21,469 bases of DNA, taken from Phallusia fumigata (taxonomy: Eukaryota; Chordata; Ascidiacea; Phlebobranchia; Ascidiidae). Location of the stretch: assembly GCA_008931825.1 (NCBI GenBank), contig QXVZ01018683.1:1-21469 (forward strand). The letters are read 5' to 3'. Shown piece after piece: positions 1 to 8,667 of this stretch. Within the stretch, counting starts at the first letter, position 1; each line of letters starts with the position of its first letter. Made by a program: the position numbers and the translations under genes. The notes below the pieces were generated by a model. That model was not told the origin of the DNA. It saw only the letters and a list, made by a program, of their open reading frames with translations, and ran no database searches.

Positions 1-509
1 TTGACGATTTTATTTTGTTGTGCATTTGCTTGCACATTCGTTGCAGCTATAACTTGTGCTGAATCACAAAACACGTAGTTATGTGTAATACTTGATTTCG
101 AACAATTCCCGGAATGGCGTTAATTCTACGTAATGTAACATAAACCGTTAAAAGGGCGAATTCAGTATTTTGTTATGCAAGCACGTCGCCCCCACATGAC
201 ATTTGGGGGCGTACAAACCTCGATGTAATCTAGATTTCGATCGAAACATAGAACAATCGCCAAACTTCATTCCAGACTCGCCTATAATGATCAGATAGCT
301 CTCATTTGCGTCATAACATTATTCCGGGGTCAAATGTCATGTGGCGTGGCGTAGGGAAGCACACTGAGGCAGTTTTCTGCCACGTTCTAAGTCGGGTTGT
401 TTTTGCAACAGTATCGGATCAACTGAAGGCTGTTTTATTTTTCCAGCAGGTATCGCGCGTTGATGCTGCGGATAGCATAACGCCATGAATTGATACGATA
501 TCGTGCCGT
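1..509. repeat. Duplicated block 1, copy a
   Basis: Nearly identical to 1090-1591, with scattered substitutions and a few small indels (for example the ttatgcaagcacgtcg versus ttatgccacgtcg region). The window edge cuts the left end, so the true start is unseen. A 60-codon frame occurs in both copies (306-488, 1391-1573), but nothing marks it as a gene. It is conserved only because the DNA is duplicated. Confidence 0.9.
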
Positions 510-1089
510 TAGAATGCCGATTTTCCCGATAAAACTTGATGGATTGCGTCAGTCAACGACTGCAAGCAACTGACTAACGATGAGCGATCGACCAGCAACT
601 TGAGAACCAAACGAAGTTTTTCCAATGCTCCCCGAAGTTCCGCAAAAATGTTTATCTAAAACCCGATCGCATCAGTGTGAAATTCCAGGGAGATCTGGCC
701 GCGAAAGCCAATGCGCCGGTGCCAGGTTCGCTTGGTTCTTAGACCGGGATATCTCCGACTGTAGAAAACTAAAAAATTTGGACAGTGCTGGGAAGAACGA
801 AACCTATTTGCCTAAAGCTAGGTTTATACTGGGGTGTTTACGCGATTCGTCGTTGTAAGGCTTGCTATTTTAATTAAAGCATTCCGCAGGTAACCTCATG
901 TATGTTGCACGAAAACCCTAGAGGGCAGCTGCCTAATAATGGAGAATGTGNTTGGTCACATTGTTCTTTTGGTAATGCAACTTTGGACAAGTTAAGAACA
1001 ACCACTTGGGGATGACAAGCATTTCGTTGGTCGTCTGTCAATTTGTTTTGCTTTAACGTAGCCAAATGTTCTCAATTTTGCCATGTAAA
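510..1089. other. Unique stretch between the block 1 copies; no gene seen
   Basis: Contains the single-N join at 951. A 77-codon plus-strand frame (625-858) and a 63-codon minus frame are at chance length. No RNA gene, repeat or splice-bounded exon was recognised. Confidence 0.4.
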
Positions 1090-1591
1090 TTGACGATTTT
1101 ATTTTGTTGTGCATTTGCTCACACATTTGTTGCAGCTATAACTTGTGCTGGATCACAAAACACATAGTTATGTGTAGTACTTGATTTCAGACAATTCTCG
1201 GAATGGCGTTGATTCTACGAAATGTAACATAAACCGTTAAAAGGGCGTATTTAGTATTTTGTTATGCCACGTCGCCCCCACATGATATTTGTGGGCGTAA
1301 AACCTCGATGTAATCTAGATTTCGATCGAAACATAGAACAATCGCCAAACTTCATTCCAGACTCGCCTATAATGATCAGATAGCTCTCATTTGCGTCATA
1401 ACATTATTCCGGGGTCAAATGTCATGTGGCGTGGCGTAGGCAAGCACACTGAGGCAGTTTTCTGCCACGTTCTAAGTCGGGTTGTTTTTGCAACAGTATC
1501 GGATCAACTGAAGGCTGTTTTATTTTTCCAGCAGGTATCGCGCGTTGATGCTGCGGATAGCATAACGCCATGAATTGATACGATATCGTGC
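1090..1591. repeat. Duplicated block 1, copy b, ending at an N
   Basis: Second copy of 1-509. Homology stops exactly at the single N at 1592, and the segment carrying it (952-1591) is bounded by Ns on both sides. That pattern points to a separately assembled allele contig placed beside its counterpart and not to a biological tandem duplication. Confidence 0.9.
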
Positions 1592-1592
1592 N

Positions 1593-1865
1593 GTTACCAT
1601 GAATGTTACCATATTTTCAATGATTTGTCACTCCAATAACATTAAAGCGTATATTTACAACATTTGATATGTCATTCTATTTGCGGACATTCGAACCCTT
1701 GCGTGCAGACGACCCGCGTGTCTGATATGGCAGATAAGAATCGCCTCCATTACCTTGGACGTGTGAAAGTTAAGGGAGAAACTCGAGAATATAATGGCAT
1801 ATGAAGCCTTGGCCGTTTAGACCGATGTTGACTGCTGACGAACTAAGACCTAACAGCGTCAAATG
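1593..1865. other. Unique stretch; no gene seen
   Basis: Holds a tRNA T-arm-like word (minus-strand GGGTTCGAATGTCC near 1690) but no acceptable cloverleaf. Otherwise unremarkable. Confidence 0.35.
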
Positions 1866-2566
1866 CCTCAGGGTGTCGTGACGCCTAACGTGTGGTGAAT
1901 TCACGCGCAGCCTGCATGGATTAACACTAGTTTGACGCAAAACGCGCCGTCCAGCACAAATCACTACGTTACAACCTCTGGTTATACACTGGGTATGCCC
2001 TAGTATCTCTATTTGCGGAGTATGGAGCGGCACGTAGCCGCTGTATACCAACCGATGAAGGGTCTCCCCGGGTTATGTTTGCATTACCACCAGTAAGACG
2101 TCGAGTTATATTTGATAAATCGCTGCTTATTGGAGCAGAGCTGTGGCGTGGCTGTGAACACGCGCTTGATGAGATGGTGCGTCGGTTGGCAGTCACGGAA
2201 AGCGTGACGGTCTACGTTTTTGCGTCACGTGATGGAATGCTTACAAGGTTTACTGGAAGACAGACAACAACTGTGACAGTCTGCTCTTTGTATCGTTTCA
2301 GGTCTATTTATGAAGTAGGTAATGAAACTTCGCAAAGGTGTCTATAAATCACTGATCGTGGCAAAACCAACAAAAAATACACACAATATACCATGTTACA
2401 TGTCATAAAGGGGCATTTAATGAAACATGCGCTTGTAAACTGAATGTTAGCGCAGTGAAAAACGGATCAACTATGTTTGCACTGAAGAAAACGTTATTTA
2501 TGGCCAGACTACGGTTCGAAATTCAAGGAAATGGCTGCAATCGAGACACATGGCAAACATCAACCC
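1866..2566. repeat. Duplicated block 2, copy a
   Basis: About 700 bases repeated almost exactly at 2569-3270, separated by only a single N (2567). Copies differ by substitutions and short indels, such as a 3-base difference near 2169 and a rearranged stretch near 2053/2756. Several 60-90-codon frames appear in both copies, but the indels shift them, which argues against protein-coding constraint. Confidence 0.9.
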
Positions 2567-2568
2567 NG

Positions 2569-3270
2569 CCTCAGGGTGTCGTGACGCCTAACGTGTGGTG
2601 AATTCACGTGCAACCTGCATGGGTTAACACTAGTTTGACGCAAAACGCGCCGTCCAGCACAAATCACTACGTTATAACCTCTGATTATACACTGGGTATG
2701 CCCTAGTATCTCTATTTGCGGAGTATGGAGCGGCACGTAGCCGCTGTATACCAACCAAGACCCGATTCAGGGTCTCCCCGGGTTATGTTTGCATTACCAC
2801 CAGTAAGACGTCGAGTTATATTTGATAAATCGCTGCTTATTGGAGCAGAGCTGTGGAATGGCTGTGAACACGCGCTTGAGATGGTGCGTCGGTTGGCAGT
2901 CACGGGAAAGCGTGACGGTCTACGTTTTTGCGTCACGTGATGGAATGCTTACAAGGTTTACTGGAAGACACACAACTGTGACAGTCTGCTCTTTGTATCG
3001 TTTCAGGTCCATTTATGAAGTAGGTAATAAAACTTCGCAAAGGTGTCTGTAAATCACTGATCGTGGCAAAACCAACAAAAATACACACAATATACCATGT
3101 TACATGTCATAAAGGGCCATTTAATGAAACATGCGCTTGTAAACTGAATGTTAGCGCAGTGAAAAACGGATCAACTATGTTTGCACTGAAGAAAACGTTA
3201 TTTATGGCCAGACAACGGTTCGAAATTCAAGGAAATGGCTGCAATCGAGACACATGGCAAACATCAACCC
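2569..3270. repeat. Duplicated block 2, copy b
   Basis: Second copy of 1866-2566, starting right after the N. Unlike copy a it has a complete short hairpin, AGACCC-GATTCA-GGGTCT, at about 2758-2775. Copy a lacks the left arm. Sequence then continues into unique DNA, so copy a is the one truncated at the assembly join. Confidence 0.9.
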
Positions 3271-3915
3271 GCCCAATAGACCTAAAGTTTTATGATGATT
3301 TAGGATACAGCCGTTTTTTACCACTAGGCCTACTTGTCAAATAACCCGCTGCAGAGTGCTTCAAATTATATTGGGCGACCGCAGAAAACCCGGTGTAAAT
3401 TGGGACATCTGCAGTCGAGACTAATGATGTCGGAGGCGCGGTTTCGGCAGGAAAGTTGTCGCGGTTCTGAGTTATTTTTCCGGGACTGCGGCTTTGCTGT
3501 GACAGTTACGTGGTGTGGTTTTAGCAACTGCATGACCCTGACTCGGGTTACCAAGTGTTCAGGAAGGTCATCGACCGCGAAGACCAAATAAAGATTGTCC
3601 TGGAATGAATAAAACATTTCCGAATCTGCATGCAACGACCTGCCACTCTCAACAAACGGTTTTGGTTGATATTCTTTAGGTTTTGTTATAAATATTACTT
3701 ACAGTTATTCTGCCAACGGAAAAGGATAACATGACCGCAACTACGTATGTTGAGATTTTTAAAAGGACAGATTTCCTTGTTACTTTCACTTTGCCGTTAA
3801 TGGAGGGCACTATGAGGTTTATTTCCAGGGCTTCCACGCATGAGTAATTTTTGAAAGCAAAGAAATTTACATTCAGCACATTTTACGAGCTGCACGTTTC
3901 TCTTTTTCCACAACT

Positions 3916-3954
3916 TCAAGGTCATATGTTGTTTCTGGAAAAATTCCAAGGTCA
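3916..3954 (+). promoter_or_regulatory. Two AGGTCA half-sites, 30 bp apart, same orientation
   Basis: TCAAGGTCA (3916-3924) matches the monomer site of NR5A/ERR-type nuclear receptors exactly. CCAAGGTCA (3946-3954) is one base off. The 30-base offset puts them on the same helical face. No adjacent gene is known, so function is conjecture. Confidence 0.25.
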
Positions 3955-4828
3955 TTTCGCTGGTCTAACCACAAAGTCACCAGTCGTCAGATTTGATCGG
4001 AAATGTCGTGATATTACACCGTCATGTGGGGCCATGTTTACACTGATTGATTGGAATATGTAAGATTACATTGACGGCTATTTAAACGCTGGACCCTACC
4101 ATGGATTACAAAAGGAATTCCACTGTCCCAGTGACCGCCGTCGATGAGTAAATAATGCCCAGGCGGTCGTCGCGCAGCAGAACAACGCAGGGGCTGCGAT
4201 ATTTCGCGAAAAAACAAAATGCAAAAAACTAGAAGCCTCTTTGGCTCGCCGTGGGTACATACTGACTTCAAACACGGAGCTCGTAAACCTGGCATAATGG
4301 CTTCGTCACCTTTCGTCGGGTGCACAAATATTTGTATTGCGCTAATCGGGTCCCCCTGTAAGTGTGTGCTTACCACACGTATCTTCTCAGGCTCCTAATC
4401 GGCCTATTATGTTGTGTTTTATCAGCCGTCACCGGGTTTTGTTGTCGCGCTGCTGCGGAAATTCCTGCTACTGCATTTCAAGAAGGAATTTGACAGTAGG
4501 CCGAAACGCCCTTGCCAAAGACTTCTTTTTTAATTTGTCCCTCGAACAACTGATCTGTTTGCTTGCGTTGTTGATTCGGAAGGGTCTGCTTAGCATAGTT
4601 GTTATGTACATCTACTGATCCTTTTGTAAAATTCGGTCAACACATCCCATTATTATTAATTTTCAAGCACAACAAAAACAATCATAAGACGGTATTGGGG
4701 AAAAAGACATACATTCTTGTGAATTAACACTTCTTGTTTTGGATGTGCAGTACGTAGAAACCTTACGCAAATAAAGTTTTTCCTTGACACCCCACCTTTA
4801 AAGTTTTGTTCGATTGGAACGCCAATTA

Positions 4829-4836
4829 TGACGTCA
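4829..4836. promoter_or_regulatory. Perfect CRE palindrome TGACGTCA
   Basis: Palindromic CREB/ATF consensus. A second lies at 11034-11041, and many near matches (TGACGT) are scattered through the window, so this may be a frequent word of the genome and not a regulatory site. Confidence 0.2.
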
Positions 4837-5034
4837 CATTAGTCCAGGCAACTACAGTTTGTCAGGTCTGCTTTTGTCAAATTAATTAACCTGCAACAGA
4901 AGTCTACATAAGAAACTGGATAAACAAACAGAAATTGAAGTCAGGGTTGCGGTAAGTACCACTGCCTTTTGTTTTCCTGGTTGAATGTTACGTTAATTAG
5001 CTATATACCAAGATTTACTTGATCAGTAGCAACN

Positions 5035-5669
5035 CAGGATTAAGTTTGCCATTTAAGCGCACAACGAACCGAAAATTGTTTTGCGTTCGTTGTGCAAACA
5101 CTGATTCAGCAACTATAGCTTTGGAGCCACAAACTTGTTGTTGAAAATCATTTGGTAAACGAAAAAAAAGCTTCGTGCAGTTATCCATGTTGTAATTTCT
5201 CAAGGTTATCTAAACCGTGTGGGAAGTTTCTTCGGCGGACGCATCACATGCAATTGTGTGTAGGAGTTCACTTTGTTTACCGAAACGCGTTTTACATGTT
5301 TTATGGACAATAAAAAACATTGTCGCAATGGGTCACAAGTTGTTGACGTATCTATTGTCATCACCATCACGTCTGGTGGTAAACTATGCTAAACGACAAG
5401 CACAATAGCGAAAACCCTAACTTAGCGAATTGACGCCTCAATTAAGCCGGTCTGTCCAAACCAACAATTTTTGGGGAATCATTGTCGTATAAGTCGCGGA
5501 TCAAATTACACAGTGTGAAAACAAAGCATTATTGATAATCCCCTCTGGTGCATGTACAAAGGGACTTATACTATATTACATAAAATAAGGTGATAATCAT
5601 GTTTTGATCCACGACCATTAATCACTGTTACACGCTTCCCAGCCATCACTACGGGAGCGAATCGCCTTA
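5035..5669. repeat. Duplicated block 3, copy a (bounded by Ns)
   Basis: The 635 bases between Ns at 5034 and 5670 correspond entirely to 5671-6304, with a few percent differences. The whole contig is redundant, the clearest case here of an allelic contig left in the assembly. Frames of about 62-75 codons recur in both copies without coding signs. Confidence 0.92.
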
Positions 5670-5670
5670 N

Positions 5671-6304
5671 CAGGATTAAGTTTGGCATTTAAGCGCACAA
5701 CGAACCGAAAATTGTTTTGTGTTCGTTGTGCAAACACTGATTCAGCAACTATAGCTTTGGAGCCACGAACTTGTTGTTGAAAATCATTTGGTAAACGAAA
5801 AAAGAGCTTCGTGCAGTTATCCATGTTGTAATTTCTCAAGGTCATCTAAACCGTGTGGGAAGTTTCCTCGGCGGCGCATCACATGCAATTGTGTGTAGGA
5901 GTTCATTTTGTTTACCGAAACGCGTTTTACATGTTTTATGGACAATAAAAAACATTGTCGCAATGGGTCACAAGTTGTTGACGTATCTATTGCCATCACC
6001 ATCACGTCTGGTGGTAAACTATGCTAAACGACAAGCACAATAGCGAAAACCCTAACTTAGCGAATTGACGCCTCAATAAAGCCGGTCTGTCCAAACCAAC
6101 ATTTTTTTGGGTATCATTGTCGTATAAGTCGCGGATCAAATTACACACTGTGAAAACAAAGCATTATTGATAATCCCCTCTGGTGCATGTACAAACAGAC
6201 TTATTCTAGATTACATAAAATAAGATGATAATCATGTTTTGATGCACGACCATTAATCACTGTTACACGCTCCCCAGCCATCACTACGGGAGCGAATCGC
6301 CTTA
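5671..6304. repeat. Duplicated block 3, copy b
   Basis: Second copy of 5035-5669. It continues without a gap into unique sequence at 6305, so it is probably the correctly placed copy. Confidence 0.92.
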
Positions 6305-7469
6305 GCGAGTGCTGCACCGGAGGCATGACGTAATGTTGTGATGTAAACAGTTCCGTCACCGACCTTAGAAATTGAGCGCGTCGTGTTTATCCAACCGAAG
6401 TCGACAGGCTGACAACTGTACGCATTGTTCGGTGCGGTAACCAGGTTCAAGCTTTTAGTCTAAAAGTCGTGTATGACTGCACGGCTTTTCGTGAAATTCG
6501 ATCAACCCGGCGTTGGGCATTGCGTGTCGGCGTCGCATCAACTTGCTATTGCGACTTGGTCGTTGCGATAATCCCCAGTCCAAAATTGCGCGATTTTGCG
6601 TTTGATTTCGTGCTCCTGCTTTAAACCCCGTCTTGATATTTTCGATCCCTACTTTAGAGATTTATCGTCAGTGTGCATGTAGCTCCGTGAAGTGTGCGTC
6701 ACCAACCCCGCATACCGCATGTAAGGCCCGGCAGTGTAAAAGATGCGAAACTTGTTGTTTGTTGCAGTAACTTTACAGAGAACAATGGTCGTTTATGAGT
6801 TAGTGGTAGGAATGATTCGCCTCTTGAGATCGGATTACGATAGGGTAACCTTTTTAGGAGGAAAATTTACTTGACAAGCTTGGAAAGCTGCCACAAAAGG
6901 CAATGTTGTTTGAGAATCTTTCGATCGGAGTTGTTACACGCCGTTTGCGTGGACTTTAAACAAGTAATAGTCCAATTTGACCTTGGGTTGCATGTTATCC
7001 ACTAAAGTCTCGCCAGGCAAAAAATCAGTTAAGTGTATAAAGAAGCTTTAAATTTGATGAAATCTACGCCGAAAACCAACGCCTCCGGCTTTAAAACGGA
7101 TCAGAAGATCTCGAAAAAGATTTGAACAAATCTTTGCTTCTCAATGCCCGATTTGCTGATGCATTTTACGTCAATCAAACTTTAAGCTTCGGGCGTTGAC
7201 GTCCCGATATAACCGAAGGGTGACAAATCAGTTTTGCAGTTTGCATTGGCAAACGAATACTAAATGAATTTGTCATGCATTTTGAGATTGATATTGTATT
7301 ATTTTATTTTTCTATAAGGTTGAATTGAATGAGTATTTTACTTGCAACTTGTTAAATTATTGGCCAGCTCATGCAGAAAAAAGTATCTTTGGCCCATATT
7401 GTTAACACACACACCATGCAAAAACATGCAGAATAACAATTAAAAGAAAAAAATTAGGAGTGGTCAGCG
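6305..7469. other. Unique stretch; no gene seen
   Basis: No frame above chance, no splice-bounded exon and no repeat was recognised in these 1.1 kb. It becomes A/T-rich towards 7300. Confidence 0.4.
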
Positions 7470-7793
7470 ATGCTGTACTTGCATTGCGAAGCCGTTGTCG
7501 AAAAATCATTGCATATAGATGGGGATTCTGTTGATGATAATATTTGGATCGCCTATAAGCCACCCGATTGGCAACACAAGCTTTGTAAGTGGCGATGGGA
7601 TGGCATGATCGTAATACCTGAAAACTCGCCATTTGCTTGTGCTGACGACGGTTTGGGTCGTATTGTGTCCAAAACTGCATGTTCTGTGAAGAAATCAAGC
7701 TGCACAGGTCACAAAAAAGCTGCTTGCACAGCGATTTGGACCGAAACTGAGTTCATCCACTTGCGTTTCAATATGTTGATTTTTCGGGCATAA
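7470..7793 (+). CDS. Unidentified 107-codon ORF
   Basis: Begins with a true ATG and ends TAA, uninterrupted. The product begins M-L-Y-L-H-C-E-A-V-V, contains a Trp-rich stretch (N-I-W-I-A-Y-K-P-P-D-W) and has seven Cys, five of them in the second half. No signal peptide, membrane segment or known motif was recognised. The opposite strand also carries a 98-codon frame, so the length could be chance: with roughly 40% GC I estimate about five stop-to-stop frames of 100 codons in a window of this size. It could be a single-exon gene, a transposon relic or nothing. Confidence 0.2.
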   Translation: MLYLHCEAVVEKSLHIDGDSVDDNIWIAYKPPDWQHKLCKWRWDGMIVIPENSPFACADDGLGRIVSKTACSVKKSSCTGHKKAACTAIWTETEFIHLRFNMLIFRA

Positions 7794-8071
7794 AGTTTAG
7801 TCGAGTTAGTCACGTTGGATGTGGTAAATGTTAGTAGAAGTTTTAATTGGTACAGTGTTATTAGAAAAGAGTGCCACTGGAGGAGGTGGTTCTTTTTGTG
7901 ATAAAATTCTTCAAAGGTTATGACATTCCGGCCACCGTGACTTTAAACCGATAACAATGCTCGCGCTGACTGTTTCTGCCTGTTTATGATATACTACTAA
8001 ACCATTTGCTGCAAAGAGTTCCATGTTTTCTCCTACAATAAATCTGAATCATACAGTTTTGACTCTTTTTG

Positions 8072-8077
8072 TTTATT
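8072..8077 (-). terminator. Poly(A) signal AATAAA
   Basis: TTTATT on the plus strand is AATAAA on the minus strand. It is the first canonical hexamer I found downstream of the exon 4 stop, and it is followed by an A-rich then U-containing context. It would end the prohormone transcript near 8050. Confidence 0.45.
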
Positions 8078-8589
8078 TTATCTGTAGCTTGCGTACAACG
8101 ACTTCTTAAATAGTACAAAAAAGCTGGGGGATGTAAAAAAAGCGATGAAAAAGTTTTTCTTGCCGTGCGCGCATGGGCGTGGAACGTTAGAGTAGTAAAG
8201 TTGCATATCGCTGGAAACTTGGCGCAGCACGGCAGGACACGAAGCAGGCAACACAAAAAGGTGACGCGCGCAGTTAAAATAAATAGGAAAAAGAAGATCT
8301 CGGAAACACAGTCTCGTGGAATGCAGCCATGGTTGACATGAGCAAAAAAATAAATATGGATATGTATGTAAAAAAAAGGCAGACAGATCACAGTTTTCAA
8401 AAGCGGCGAAGTGTTCGGCGTGGGTTTTCAAGACTCAGCAGGATGACTTATTGCGCAATCGCAATTCTCTCGCTTTTTTCCTTCTCCACATTACGTCATC
8501 TCTCTCGCTCTCACTCTCTAACGCCCTCTACAGGAAAGGAGTGTTGCTTCGCTGGTTGACGTGGCGGGCCAGCATCTTGGCTCGTCTCC
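8072..8589 (-). other. 3' UTR of the prohormone gene
   Basis: This covers about 520 bases between the TGA at 8590 and the first minus-strand AATAAA. It includes a purine-rich stretch (GA repeats, complement of 8498-8519) and two AU-rich elements, UAUUUAUUU, at 8356-8348 and 8285-8276. AUUUA-type elements destabilise many short-lived mRNAs, including vertebrate PTHrP mRNA (established knowledge). Their role here is inferred. Two long overlapping minus-strand frames (117 and 138 codons) cross this stretch but are Phe/Leu/Ser/Cys-rich read-throughs of U-rich sequence, so I do not call them genes. Confidence 0.5.
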
Positions 8590-8667
8590 TCATGAGCGCC
8601 TTCTGCTTCTTGCGCGCCGAGCCAATAAGTAGTTGAGAAAGGCTGGGCTGAATTTTTTACCACGTCT
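8590..8667 (-). CDS. Prohormone exon 4: basic C-terminal region and stop
   Basis: The acceptor GCGTTTATTCACAG (AG at 8669-8668) has a fair pyrimidine tract. In phase 0, as exon 3 requires, it reads R-R-G-K-K-F-S-P-A-F-L-N-Y-L-L-A-R-R-A-R and ends S-R-R-R-S-stop (TGA at 8592-8590), 25 residues. With the preceding I-K this makes K-R-R-G-K-K across the junction. That is a strong processing site, and Gly followed by Lys-Lys could also direct C-terminal amidation. The Arg-rich tail recalls the basic nuclear-localisation segment of PTHrP, by analogy only. A second AG 20 bases on (exon start 8647) opens a different phase-0 frame of 39 codons, also basic. The choice of acceptor is the least certain part of the gene model. 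Confidence 0.6.
   Translation of the reverse strand, partial: RRGKKFSPAFLNYLLARRARSRRRS

Larger units (their letters stand above)
3271..5033. other. Unique stretch; no supported gene
   Basis: Contains short frames on both strands (for example minus 4376-4038, 112 codons, and minus 3879-3676, 67 codons ending near a GTAAGT donor). None is recognisable, and lengths fit chance. A perfect CRE-like TGACGTCA lies at 4829-4836. Two nuclear-receptor-like half-sites lie at 3916-3954. Confidence 0.35.

Noticed and set aside
306..488. 60-codon frame repeated identically at 1391-1573
   Set aside because: Repetition is explained by the duplicated DNA block; the rest of the block is equally conserved, so there is no coding-specific signal.
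1660..1760. tRNA-like sequence on the minus strand (GGGTTCGAATGTCCGC with an upstream CAGAC...GTCTG stem)
   Set aside because: The T-stem lacks the universal G53-C61 pair, the anticodon loop lacks U33, and no matching 5' acceptor arm exists at the right distance.
1..3270. Tandem blocks as a transposon or satellite array
   Set aside because: Copies begin or end exactly at Ns, occur only twice each, and lack terminal repeats or target-site duplications; uncollapsed haplotypes explain them better.
3676..3879. Minus-strand frame with a hydrophobic stretch ending near GTAAGTAA
   Set aside because: 67 codons is chance length, the acceptor is unclear and no family is recognisable.
4100..4193. Minus-strand exon-like segment with a good acceptor, reading P-G-H-Y-L-L-I-D-G-G, vaguely like a MAM domain
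   Set aside because: The resemblance is only a few residues, the donor (GTAGGG) is weak, and no neighbouring MAM exon was found.
7984..8431. Overlapping minus-strand frames of 138 and 117 codons
   Set aside because: They lie in the predicted 3' UTR, are dominated by Phe/Leu/Ser from U-rich sequence, and two frames are equally open, so neither shows coding choice.
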